Assembly: GCA_030374765.1 (NCBI GenBank)
Contig: JARGXX010000138.1
Coordinates: 1,178,001 to 1,242,000, forward strand
Source of the DNA: Agarophyton chilense
Taxonomy: Eukaryota > Rhodophyta > Florideophyceae > Gracilariales > Gracilariaceae
Length of the DNA stretch: 64,000 nucleotides
Direction: 5' to 3'
This document shows positions 55,906-64,000 of the stretch, piece after piece. The notes under the pieces are model-generated. The model saw only the letters and a list, made by a program, of their open reading frames with translations, had not been told where the DNA came from and ran no database searches. The translations under genes were made by a program, and so were the position numbers. Positions within the stretch are counted from its first letter, which is position 1. Each line of letters starts with the position of its first letter.

Positions 55906-56769
55906 ATGCAGCGCGCCGCCGCCTCCGCCGCCGCCGCCGCCGCCGCCGCCGCCAACGGCCATTGCGTCGACGGCGATGCCGCCGCTGCCGCCGCCGCTCC
56001 CGCGCGCAAGCGCCGTCGCGCGGATGGCGACGACGGGGCGCCCACCACTTCCACTACCACTACCGCCGCCGCCGCCGCCGAGAGCGTCGTGCCCCCCGCC
56101 ACCGACGACGAAGAAGAAGACGACGACGACGACGACGACGACGACGAGCGCCGTACCATCCAGCGCCTGCTGGACGCGACGCCCGCGCAGACGCGGCCGG
56201 TGGACAGCGCGGCGGCCACGGCCGCCATCCACGCGCTGCTGCTCGCTCTTGGCGAAGATCCCGCGCGCGCGGGGCTGCTAAGCACGCCGCGCCGCGTGGC
56301 ACACATGTTCGGCGAGCTACTCGGTGGCTACCGCACCGACCCGCGCGCGCTGCTCAACGGCGCGCTCTTCGAGGAGGCGCCAAACGACCTGGTGCTACTC
56401 CGCAACATGACCTTCTTCTCCATGTGCGAACACCACCTGCTCACCTTTTCCGGCCGCGTTCACGTCGGCTACGTGCCCGCCGGCCGCGTCATCGGACTCA
56501 GCAAGGTGCCGCGCATCGTCGAGATGTTTGCGCGCCGCCTGCAGTTGCAGGAACGACTCACGTCGCAGATTGCGCACTTTTTGGACCATGTGTTGAACCC
56601 GGCCGCCCTGGCCGTTGTCATTGATGCGTCGCACTTGTGTGCCACCATTCGCGGCGTGCGCTCGTCCGACGCCTCCGTCACCACGTCGGTCATGTTGGGC
56701 GACTTCAAACGCGACGCCCCGTTGCGCTCGCACTTTTGGAGCCAGCTGCGCAGCGCCTCGCACCAATAG
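55906..56769 (+). CDS. folE: GTP cyclohydrolase I
   Basis: 287 residues. Catalyses GTP to 7,8-dihydroneopterin triphosphate, the first step towards folate and tetrahydrobiopterin. The catalytic domain spans about 100-284. SMCEHHLL supplies zinc ligands Cys174 and His177 and catalytic His176. GRVHVGYVPAGRVIGLSK and RRLQLQERLT are family signatures. ASHLCATIRGV supplies His243 and the third zinc ligand Cys245. The first 82 residues are low complexity: poly-Ala, a basic PARKRRR patch resembling a nuclear signal, and a Glu/Asp run. The start at 55906 is the first Met of the frame that reaches the domain; a later start cannot be excluded, as the repeat-rich N terminus is not conserved. Single exon, very G+C rich. 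A Tc1 element lies 104 bp downstream. Confidence 0.95.
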   Translation: MQRAAASAAAAAAAAANGHCVDGDAAAAAAAPARKRRRADGDDGAPTTSTTTTAAAAAESVVPPATDDEEEDDDDDDDDDERRTIQRLLDATPAQTRPVDSAAATAAIHALLLALGEDPARAGLLSTPRRVAHMFGELLGGYRTDPRALLNGALFEEAPNDLVLLRNMTFFSMCEHHLLTFSGRVHVGYVPAGRVIGLSKVPRIVEMFARRLQLQERLTSQIAHFLDHVLNPAALAVVIDASHLCATIRGVRSSDASVTTSVMLGDFKRDAPLRSHFWSQLRSASHQ

Positions 56770-56873
56770 CACCAACACATCCTTTTACGTAAACGCACTC
56801 ACAACGCCTCCCGCTTTGTAGTCACACACCCCACCAAAACTACAGTCTTCATTGACTCTTGTTTGTTTACCTA

Positions 56874-58145
56874 CAGTGCGTTTCAAAAACATATCCCTTT
56901 ACAAAAACTGCGCCAAAAAGGCATTTCACGTACTGTAGAGCACATTTCACAACAAAAAGAAACTTAAGTCAACAACACTTTTTCAAAAGTATATCCTTTA
57001 TACATTCATTAGCTCAATTATGGCTCGTGGCGCACCTCTGACACGTTCTGAACAGCTGCAAATCATGGAATTAGTAGGTCAGGGTATGATTCCAGCAGAT
57101 ATAGCCCGAAAACTCAAGCGCAGCCCAAAAACCAATCAGCAACTTCATCAAAAACCCCGCTACATACGGAACAAACCGCTCAAACGGCCGTCCAACGTCA
57201 CTATCCCCGGCCTATAAGCGTGGAATTAAGCGAAAACTATGCCCAAACACTTCGTCTTGCGAAAAAATTGTCAAAAATCTAAATTTGCCTCTATCAAGAT
57301 CTACAATATGGCATAAAGTCAACCGTCAAATATTGTTCAAGTACCTAAAAGTGGGAAAAACATTTTCTTTAAAGATAATAACAAAAATAAGCGAGTGGAA
57401 TGGTGTGCTCAAAAAGCATATTGCAAAACGAAACAGAATAATTTTATCTTTTCCGACGACATAAAGTTTAACCTTGATGGTCCAGATTGCTATAAATTTT
57501 ATTGGCATGAGCTACGAAAAGAAAAGAATGAATTTGTTACCAGGCATTCAGGAGGCGCATCAGTAATGGTTTGGGCGAAAATCTCTACAAAAGAAGCAAC
57601 TGATGTGGATTTTGTTGAAACTAAAATAAACTCTGAGAAGTATGCTGAGGTTCTATGCTTCATGCATGGAGAGGAATTCATTTTTTAGCAAGATAATGCA
57701 CCTGGGCATAAGTATAATTATATGAAACAGTGGTTCAATAGTCTAAATATGTCGGTTATGAAAAAACATGCGCGCTTTTCTGACCTCAATTCTATCGAAA
57801 ACATTTGGGGAATGTTGGTCCGAATGGTCAATGGGCAAGGAAGGCATTGTGACACAGTTTTTGATCTAAAAATTTGTATCAAAGATTTCTGGGAAACGAT
57901 TGACTGTAATGCGATCAGTCTTTTATAGAATCAATGCCAAAGCGTTGTATAAGTTTTATTCAGGCTAAATGAGCAAAAATAAACTACTGAACTCGCGTTA
58001 GAATAAAAAGGATGTAATAAAGGTTATGTTATTGAAACAGTTTTGTACTTGGAATTTTTTTCACACTACTTTTGTTAGTTTTACTGTAGCCAAAAAGTCG
58101 ATTTTTGGAAAATTTGTGCGAGGGATATGATTTTGAAACAGACTT
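56874..58145 (+). mobile_element. Tc1-family DNA transposon
   Basis: 1272 bp between TA dinucleotides (56872-56873 and 58146-58147), as expected for Tc1/mariner. Terminal inverted repeats of about 26 bp: left CAGTGCGTTTCAAAAACATA, right (inverted) AAGTCTGTTTCAAAATCATA, both followed by TCCCT. Sub-terminal sequence is also partly mirrored (CTGTAG on both sides). Carries one decayed transposase gene in plus orientation. It inserted 104 bp behind the GTP cyclohydrolase stop codon. Confidence 0.88.
57020..57928 (+). pseudogene. Tc1 transposase (DD34E), with stops
   Basis: Begins MARGAPLTRSEQLQIMELVG, a helix-turn-helix with ADIARKLKRSPKT. The frame is then interrupted (stop at 57215) and poor until 57395. 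From there FSDDIKFNLDGPD (first Asp), SGGASVMVWAKIS and, after an in-frame stop at 57686, QDNAPGHKYN (second Asp) and FSDLNSIENIWG (Glu) follow in the same frame. Thirty-four residues separate the second Asp and the Glu, the DD34E spacing of Tc1. All catalytic residues survive but stops make it inactive. Confidence 0.88.
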
Positions 58146-59090
58146 TACTTTCAAAACTGAAAAACAACTCTTTTTATTTCAGGAAAACCCCATCGCCACC
58201 CATATTCATCATCACACCAATATTTGCACCGCCAACTACAAATCCCTCTGTTTCTGGCGGGAAACCGAAACAGTTCTGTTATTCTGCAATACGAACAGCT
58301 GAAATACAGCCCTTTACATTTACCACATTTTTTCTTACTTAAAATCCTCTAATGTCTCCCAATGCCACCCAATAAATGCTGTGATAGTTGTACACATTTC
58401 GGCGGTGCAGCCCAACGTTATTGTTGCAATGCTGCTGAAAACAGACAAAGCGTAGTCTTGTGACGGAAAGAAAGTCGTGCGGCTCAGATTTGCTCACCTG
58501 TCTCCTGCGCTGATCTTGAACAAGTTCTTCTGCGCAACCCTTCAGAATTATTTTTTTTTTTTTAACGTATTGGATTGGGCCACTTACCCTGCAACGGATT
58601 GGACTCACCCTTTTGCTCTGCTTCAAATCCCATCGGCATGTCCCAGGAGCGACATCTTCTCTACCAAACAAATGTAATTTGGCGTTTCTCAAAATTGGCG
58701 CACAGTCTCCACTATGGAGCATTGTTGGGAGAAATGAACGGTGGTAGTTATTCATCCTTCTCAGCGAACAATTCAATGTTTCAAAGCCCCCCGTTGTCAG
58801 CAATCAAAAGTGCATTGCTGAAAGCGTTGTAGACTGCAATCAACTAGGGTTGGAGAAAACGTGCGTGCAAACTCTTGTCTTGAAGCAACATCTGTACAAT
58901 CTTTTCCATCTCTGTCCACTCTATTTTTGCATTCTGAATTGCCACCTCGGTCGTCTATTAAATCAATCCACCCCTCCCCATCCAACTCCTCCCCCAGCGC
59001 TCTCCTCTTCCACATACTCGATCGGAGTGGTATAACGTTCAAGCTTCATCTTAAATCTTCCCCGCGTTCCCGGGAGGAACAGTTTCGATC
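58146..59090. other. Intergenic, no gene recognised
   Basis: A T run at 58551-58563. The minus frame 58339-58803 (154 codons) has no domain and is crossed by this run. The last part is the 5' flank of the cysteine-rich gene. Confidence 0.45.
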
Positions 59091-60014
59091 ATGTTTCTCG
59101 TGCTGCTTCTCGCTCTCGCAAACTGCATATTTACCCAGGCAAACACCATTGCGCTTTCGGAATGTAGCGCTAATCTTTGTTCTACTCTCGGCGCATCCGG
59201 TCTCTGCACATTTACTCAGCGCTCAGATTCATCCACCATCACATGCCGCAAGTTTTCCCAAACGCAACGATCCATGGAACAGTGTGATTTTGCTTGCATT
59301 CAAATATGTCTTCCACCGGATGAACAACCAGTGGCAAACACGGGAAAGCGTTTCTGTTCCGATTGCATTTTGCGATCTGCAAGCTGCAGCTCTCACTATG
59401 AAGTTTTCTTCGCACCAACAACTCCAATCATCACGCCGGTACCCTTGCCAATTCGACCACCAGTTCCTCTGCCCAAGTGTTCTCTTCCCTTTTGCAGCCG
59501 ACATGGAAGTAGCGCAAAATGCTTGCTCCCTGGCGCTCGCCCTAAGCTCATTACATGCGGAACGTGGCCTTCTCTAGACAATGACGCTTGCCCAAGAGCC
59601 GTGTGTAAAATCTTGTGTCGTTTGCCAAAAAAAGGAAGGATCTGCAACAACACATGTCCGGACTGTGCATTCTTCAGCCTCAGTTGCAAGTCTAACTTTG
59701 AGCTTTATGCTCCCGAGAATTGTGCCCCATGGAAACCATCGATTCCAGACTGCTCACTTGAGTTCTGTTCTGAACGTGGCAGTAAGGCCAAGTGCCGCTT
59801 TAACGGACACACAATAACATGTGGCGAGTGGCCTGATCTAGACCCCAAAGCATGTCCAGTCGTGGTTTGTTTGATTCTGTGTGACCTTCCTTTGACGGGT
59901 CCAGTATGCAAAAACACTTGCCCATCTTGCGCATTCTTTTCGGCAAGCTGTACAACCAATTTCAGATTGTTTGCACCCAAAGTTTGCCCAATTGAAAAAA
60001 TCTCCTCTTCTTAG
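59091..60014 (+). CDS. Secreted protein with three cysteine-rich repeats
   Basis: 307 residues. Signal peptide MFLVLLLALANCIFTQA. Three tandem modules of about 80 residues (25-109, 130-211, 221-299) have the pattern Cx4Cx8C, a CGxWP-type block (TCGTWPSLD, TCGEWPDLD), CPxxVCxxLC, CxNTCPxCAFFSxSC and a closing FxLxAPxxC. A Pro-rich hinge (109-129) separates module 1, which is the most divergent. Modules 2 and 3 each hold 12 cysteines. I recognise no named family. It is likely disulphide-bonded and extracellular, perhaps a binding or wall protein. Single exon. The start is the first Met and opens the signal peptide directly. Confidence 0.82.
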   Translation: MFLVLLLALANCIFTQANTIALSECSANLCSTLGASGLCTFTQRSDSSTITCRKFSQTQRSMEQCDFACIQICLPPDEQPVANTGKRFCSDCILRSASCSSHYEVFFAPTTPIITPVPLPIRPPVPLPKCSLPFCSRHGSSAKCLLPGARPKLITCGTWPSLDNDACPRAVCKILCRLPKKGRICNNTCPDCAFFSLSCKSNFELYAPENCAPWKPSIPDCSLEFCSERGSKAKCRFNGHTITCGEWPDLDPKACPVVVCLILCDLPLTGPVCKNTCPSCAFFSASCTTNFRLFAPKVCPIEKISSS

Positions 60015-61872
60015 TCATTGGAGCACAGCTGCTAGTCGTATTCCGAGAGGAATTGGCCTCTTTTATCAATCTGAAATATTTGACCACTGCGAGATGCGGA
60101 GTAGTTAGATTTCTTCTCTTATACATGATTAAAGTAAACTGTTCTTGCGATAGAAATACCGCTTCACATATAGATTTCTCACGTGACACACCATTTCTTT
60201 TTCTCCAGTCAGCTTCTTGGACAAACGAAATATCCGAAAATTGCCCCGAAAGAGTTGTCACAGGGACAAGAAATGAAAATTCGAGAAAAGGCAGTGCCCA
60301 AAGAGTCTCATATGGTCGAGAGCACTGCCTTGTTTTTTTAGACAGTGTTCTCTACATCTTGAATGGATCGAATACCCTCTCTAGATAATGATGTACACTC
60401 GTTTATTGAGCGTGACAAGGTTTTAGATTTACCAAATATTTTCTGGATGTCACAATAAAGGGCAGTTGGTGGTACATAGGCAACCCCATGTACTAAACAC
60501 AACTGCGCCCGTGCATTGCAAAGAACAAGAAGATGATACGAAAACACAAGTCTTAGTGTGCATCCTCGTTTTTGATTCATCACGATATATTTCGGAAAGA
60601 AATAATCTTTATGCTCAAAACAAAAAAGCAAGCTGTTCAAAACTTAGTACTATCGGGCCTGTGAGAGATATATATGTTCTGGCACACACATACATATCTT
60701 GTAACACAGAGTTGTTGGCAAAAGAGTGCTCGCACCTCCTGGATGGTGCAGGGTCAGCCGCTTTACCTCTGTAGTACCTCGAACCCTGACCGGCCATGGT
60801 GCGACTCAGGCTGGAGCCTGTGGCTCCGACCGAGCGCATATCTCTTAACAGCTTGAACTCGGTACATCGCACGACGCCGTGAGACGTCATGTGTAATAAT
60901 ATAGTTGTTCCTAATGAACGACTACTTGTAAGGCAGAACCTGTGTAATCTAGAGAGTGGAACGTATGTCAAATTAAAAATGTCTTGGCTAAAACCTACGT
61001 CACATATATACATATATATATATACATGTTCATTCATGTGATATTCAAAAGAAGCAGCGAAAGAAGATCAGGAAGCTTCATGAAGAGTCTAGGCTTATCT
61101 TCTTTAAAAAGTATAACGGTTCTGAACAGAGTAAGCCTTTGCATGATGGATGTCTACCTTTTGTGGTTTTGATGTTCATTTTGGATTCAAAATGACCCAA
61201 AACACCTTGAGCTTTTCTTCCGACGTATGACGAACCACGTGAGTCGCTTGTCAAGAAATGGCGGGGTTCAAAGCCTCACAGTTTTCTGAGAGTCCAGTTG
61301 TTCTATTGTACCTTGAGTGCCATGGCGGTGCTTCTCGATCGTGGAACGGCCTACTGATGAACGGCATCTACACTCTTGCTACCTACAAAAGCGTTCTAGG
61401 TGACAAAATCCAATGTCCGTTCTGGGTTCCGTGTAGCTAGACGGAGCCAGAATCGGCTACACAACGGCCTTCAAATCCCCTACCATTACTCTGATCCTCA
61501 TTGATCCGCCGCCAAGAGTCTTCAATGCAACAGTTAGATTATTCTTTCTCTTCCTTCAGCCCATACTCTTTCGTGAGTAAGAAGCAGTTGGGCAAAAGCT
61601 AAGCCAAAAAACAGAACAAGACCAACGCATATTGGGGACTGCTCACGAGAATTAATTCTAAACCACAGTAGGAAAGCGAGCGCAATTGAAGCAAACTGCG
61701 GATGAGAGCATTGTGGCAGTTCAATCCAGGAAAACCTGGTCGAATGCATCTGAACGGCCAGTATCGTGATTACAAATTCTGGTGGAGACGAATATCCCGG
61801 CAAAAGAAAGCTCAGAGGTAAATAATTTTTAGTGGAAAAAGTCTTTGGTTTTAAGCAGAACAAGCTTTAAAG
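60015..61872. other. Intergenic, no gene recognised
   Basis: Frames to about 140 codons on both strands overlap each other (60053-60388, 60338-60640, 60615-61037) with no domain. A TA-rich microsatellite lies at 61007-61026. A G+C-rich segment (60730-60880) has small inverted repeats. Confidence 0.45.
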
Positions 61873-62877
61873 TCAGACTGTTTTGTGCAAGAATTTTCTA
61901 CGAATGGCGTTCAAACGCCGTGGTGATCTTTGGCCCTCATCAACCAGCTGCCGAACGTCTTCAACGCAGCGAACAAGTTCGCCTTCGCTCCAACCTGAGT
62001 GGAAAGAGAGGCTTTCGCACCAGCTCACGTTGACACCAAGCTTTTGCATCGCGAGGAGCACTGCAGCAGCGGAGAGATGGCTTGGTCGATATTTCAAATG
62101 ACGCCCATCCACCATGGCCAACTCTACAAACATTTGCGCGCTTTCCAACACGTTCTGTGCCACCTCATTGTGCGTGCCTTTTGCTTCGAGTGTCTTTCCA
62201 ATGCGGTTCAAGAACGTCAAGCAGTACGGAGTGCTCACCTCGAATCGTAGAGCATTCAAGATGGTTGCCTCCATGAGAACCACGTCGTCCATGCTGAAAG
62301 CACCGTCCGACAGGGTGACAAAATCATTGGCATCTGGAGCGTAGATCTCTTCGTACTTTGCAGCAATGTAAAGGCACACACTGCCGACCAATTGAAGAGT
62401 CTTTCGGGTAGGTTCGTAACTATGAAGGAAACGATCCAGAATGTGAACACATAAGTGGAGGGAGCTGTCCTTCAACTTGAGACACACACATACATCAGCT
62501 ATCCAATCAACTAGAATCGCCCTCATTCCTCTTGTGACTGTCTTGTGGGACTCCAAGAGGTTGGTGCTGGGCATGTGTCGTTTTTCGGCCAGAAGATGGT
62601 TCTTGTGGATAACTGCAGCCAAATCGCTTCCTTCCACACGGTTCAGTTTGTCCGAAGCATCAATATCGATGTACTTGGTATTCGTTTTCGATGGAAACGT
62701 GTTTTGAGATACTGGCGCTTTTTCGGAGAGTACATGGTGGTGGTTCTTTGTGATAGAGATATTGTTGGAGATTTTCTGGGCTTTAGCGGCACGCTTAAGC
62801 GGGAATGAGTTTCTCACATTGGCGTGGCGGTTGGTAATGTCCCCCAAAGCGCGTTTCGGCATCATTGAACTTATCAT
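61873..62877 (-). CDS. Mitotic (A/B-type) cyclin
   Basis: 334 residues, regulatory subunit of a cyclin-dependent kinase acting in the nucleus at G2/M. The N terminus has PKRALGDITN (about 7-16), a destruction-box-like element for APC/C-driven turnover. The first cyclin box (about 88-212) contains MRAILVDWIADV (118-129), the mitotic-cyclin signature, and KYEEIYAPDANDFVTLSD in the CDK-contact region. The second box (about 214-330) opens TPYCLTFLNRIGK. Length is short for cyclin B of animals but normal for compact genomes. Met-5 or Met-6 could also be the start. Whether A or B type cannot be settled by eye. Single exon. Confidence 0.92.
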   Translation of the reverse strand: MISSMMPKRALGDITNRHANVRNSFPLKRAAKAQKISNNISITKNHHHVLSEKAPVSQNTFPSKTNTKYIDIDASDKLNRVEGSDLAAVIHKNHLLAEKRHMPSTNLLESHKTVTRGMRAILVDWIADVCVCLKLKDSSLHLCVHILDRFLHSYEPTRKTLQLVGSVCLYIAAKYEEIYAPDANDFVTLSDGAFSMDDVVLMEATILNALRFEVSTPYCLTFLNRIGKTLEAKGTHNEVAQNVLESAQMFVELAMVDGRHLKYRPSHLSAAAVLLAMQKLGVNVSWCESLSFHSGWSEGELVRCVEDVRQLVDEGQRSPRRLNAIRRKFLHKTV

Positions 62878-63364
62878 ACTGTTGATGGGGGGGAGGGGTG
62901 GTTTTGACTAGGAAGGAAAGCGGAAAAAAGGTTGAATGCCTGGATGCTTTTGTTGTTGCTGAATGTGAAGGAGAGAGGCAGATGCCATCGCCTCTTAAAT
63001 GTGGCTGCTGTGAACTAATGTACCTGATTCCGGTATTTCCAAAACAGAAAGCCCTTGAGGTCCAAATGGTTGTCATCGTTTTGGGAATATCTCCGTTTTG
63101 TATGCAAAGCACGGCAAACCCATTTGGGAGTCACAAAGAGTTTCCGAAACTGGACTTGTTTGAAGTTGGAGAATGAGCCGAAATTATGGTGTACCAAAAC
63201 TAGAAAAATAAATCATTTACGTTTTGGTTTTGGCCAAAGATTTATTGGCATGTGTTCTTTGTGCTCAATATGTAATGCAGCAAACAGAACGCAGAATGTG
63301 AGCATTATTTTATTAAACCATTTGCTTCTCAGCAAATCTCGGGCGCGGTTTGGAGAAGTAGAGC
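62878..63364. other. Upstream region of the cyclin gene, no gene recognised
   Basis: A 92-codon plus frame (62898-63176) has no domain and is probably chance. Expected to hold the cyclin promoter. No clear TATA box chosen. Confidence 0.4.
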
Positions 63365-63868
63365 TCAAGTGAGATATCCAAAGTTTTTTATGTCCTGCCT
63401 TTTTAGTTCAATAAGTCTGTCTTGGAATCTGCGTTCTGTGGTTGTTCCTGTGCGAGAAGGGAAAGCTGTAGAAGGCTCAATGTTTGGTTGCTTTTGCCGT
63501 TGCTGCTGCGCCTTTCCGGTACATTCTGCCACAAGCCTAGCTGCTGCAGTAGCGAGTACGGCGGAGAGCGGAGCGTCGGCAGTGATCGCGGCTGAGGGAA
63601 GCGCGGGGCCGGAGAGAGCAATCGCATCAAGTGCGGCAACGGCGACGACGACGCGGAACGCGCGTGTAATGACAGCAGTTGTGGCAGCAGGGAGCGCGGC
63701 AGCAGAGCACGCGGCAACAGAGGTCGGCTGTGACAGCGGCGCAAGTGAGAGCGAGAAGTGCGGGAGATAATGGAACAGTCTGGCGTAAGAGGCACGGGCG
63801 GGTGCACTGAGCCAGAGCCACCTCAAGACACTAGTGTCTATACGACCGCTGGCCTCATATGAGGCCAA
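63365..63868 (-). pseudogene. Ala-rich ORF of unknown origin, perhaps a transposon accessory protein
   Basis: 167 codons on the minus strand, Ala/Leu-rich over the first two thirds, ending with a charged helical tail (TTERRFQDRLIELKRQDIKN). This resembles the coiled-coil C terminus of Harbinger Myb-like proteins. It begins exactly in the palindromic 39-bp motif. A plus-strand frame (63369-63770) is equally long, so the coding strand is uncertain. Confidence 0.25.
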
Positions 63869-63869
63869 A
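63831..63869. repeat. 39-bp motif with perfect palindrome GGCCTCATATGAGGCC
   Basis: Second copy of the motif at 25901-25939 (three differences). The palindrome is perfect here (63851-63866). Confidence 0.75.
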
Positions 63870-64000
63870 CTGTAAATTTAGGTGCTGATTTTTAGTTATT
63901 TTGACCAGATTTTTTCCCTTTTTTGACCTCCAAACAGTAAAGACTTAGTATAGCCTACTCAACAGAATATGCGCTTCACGAAACTGCTTCCATGTGAAAG

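Noticed and set aside
55720-56624. Long Arg-, Ala-, Pro- or Ser-rich ORFs overlapping GTP cyclohydrolase on both strands
   Set aside because: Shadows of the G+C-rich triplet repeats; only the frame 55906-56769 contains a conserved enzyme.
58339-58803. 154-codon minus ORF upstream of the cysteine-rich gene
   Set aside because: Contains a lysine run from a poly-T tract and no recognisable features.

Overview
This is a nuclear segment from a eukaryote whose genes have few or no introns. The evidence is a mitotic cyclin, a GTP cyclohydrolase I, a CAP-domain secreted protein, a tRNA-Leu with Pol III promoter boxes and terminator, and transposons of five eukaryotic types (chromodomain gypsy, copia, DIRS-like, Tc1, PIF/Harbinger). 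Every host gene that can be recognised is one uninterrupted reading frame. Small single-exon genes beside blocks of nested LTR retrotransposons would suit a red alga of the Chondrus type. That is an inference, because nothing in the window fixes the taxon.

Layout. 1-3.9 kb: debris, with a DIRS-like tyrosine recombinase at the left edge and a decayed Tc1/mariner element. 3.9-5.4 kb: a secreted glycine-rich protein gene (minus strand). 5.5-6.7 kb: dispersed repeat R1. 6.7-13.9 kb: mostly unrecognised AT-rich sequence with one secreted cysteine-rich protein. 14.5-21.3 kb: gypsy element A (minus), with a gag and a chromodomain but no polymerase. 21.3-25.9 kb: a gag-like remnant and a second R1 copy split by a PIF/Harbinger element. 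26.6-48 kb: gypsy element C (minus), broken in its gag by gypsy element B (plus). B itself carries a solo LTR of the C family. 48.1-51.2 kb: a 5'-truncated copia element. 51.2-52.75 kb: an inverted, nearly identical copy of the glycine-rich gene. 54.6-64 kb: a host gene island with the CAP protein, an 18-bp CACGTG minisatellite, tRNA-Leu(AAG), GTP cyclohydrolase I, a Tc1 element just behind it, a triple-repeat cysteine-rich secreted protein, and a mitotic cyclin.

How the parts relate. The two glycine-rich genes form an inverted repeat that brackets about 46 kb, most of it mobile DNA. The three chromodomain gypsy elements share a primer-binding site of the same type. Each also carries, between pol and the 3' LTR, a long reading frame on the opposite strand to gag-pol. 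By eye these antisense proteins are related to one another, and this is the most interesting signal in the window. B, C and the copia element all have a broken reverse-transcriptase active site. A's long gag is intact although A has no polymerase.
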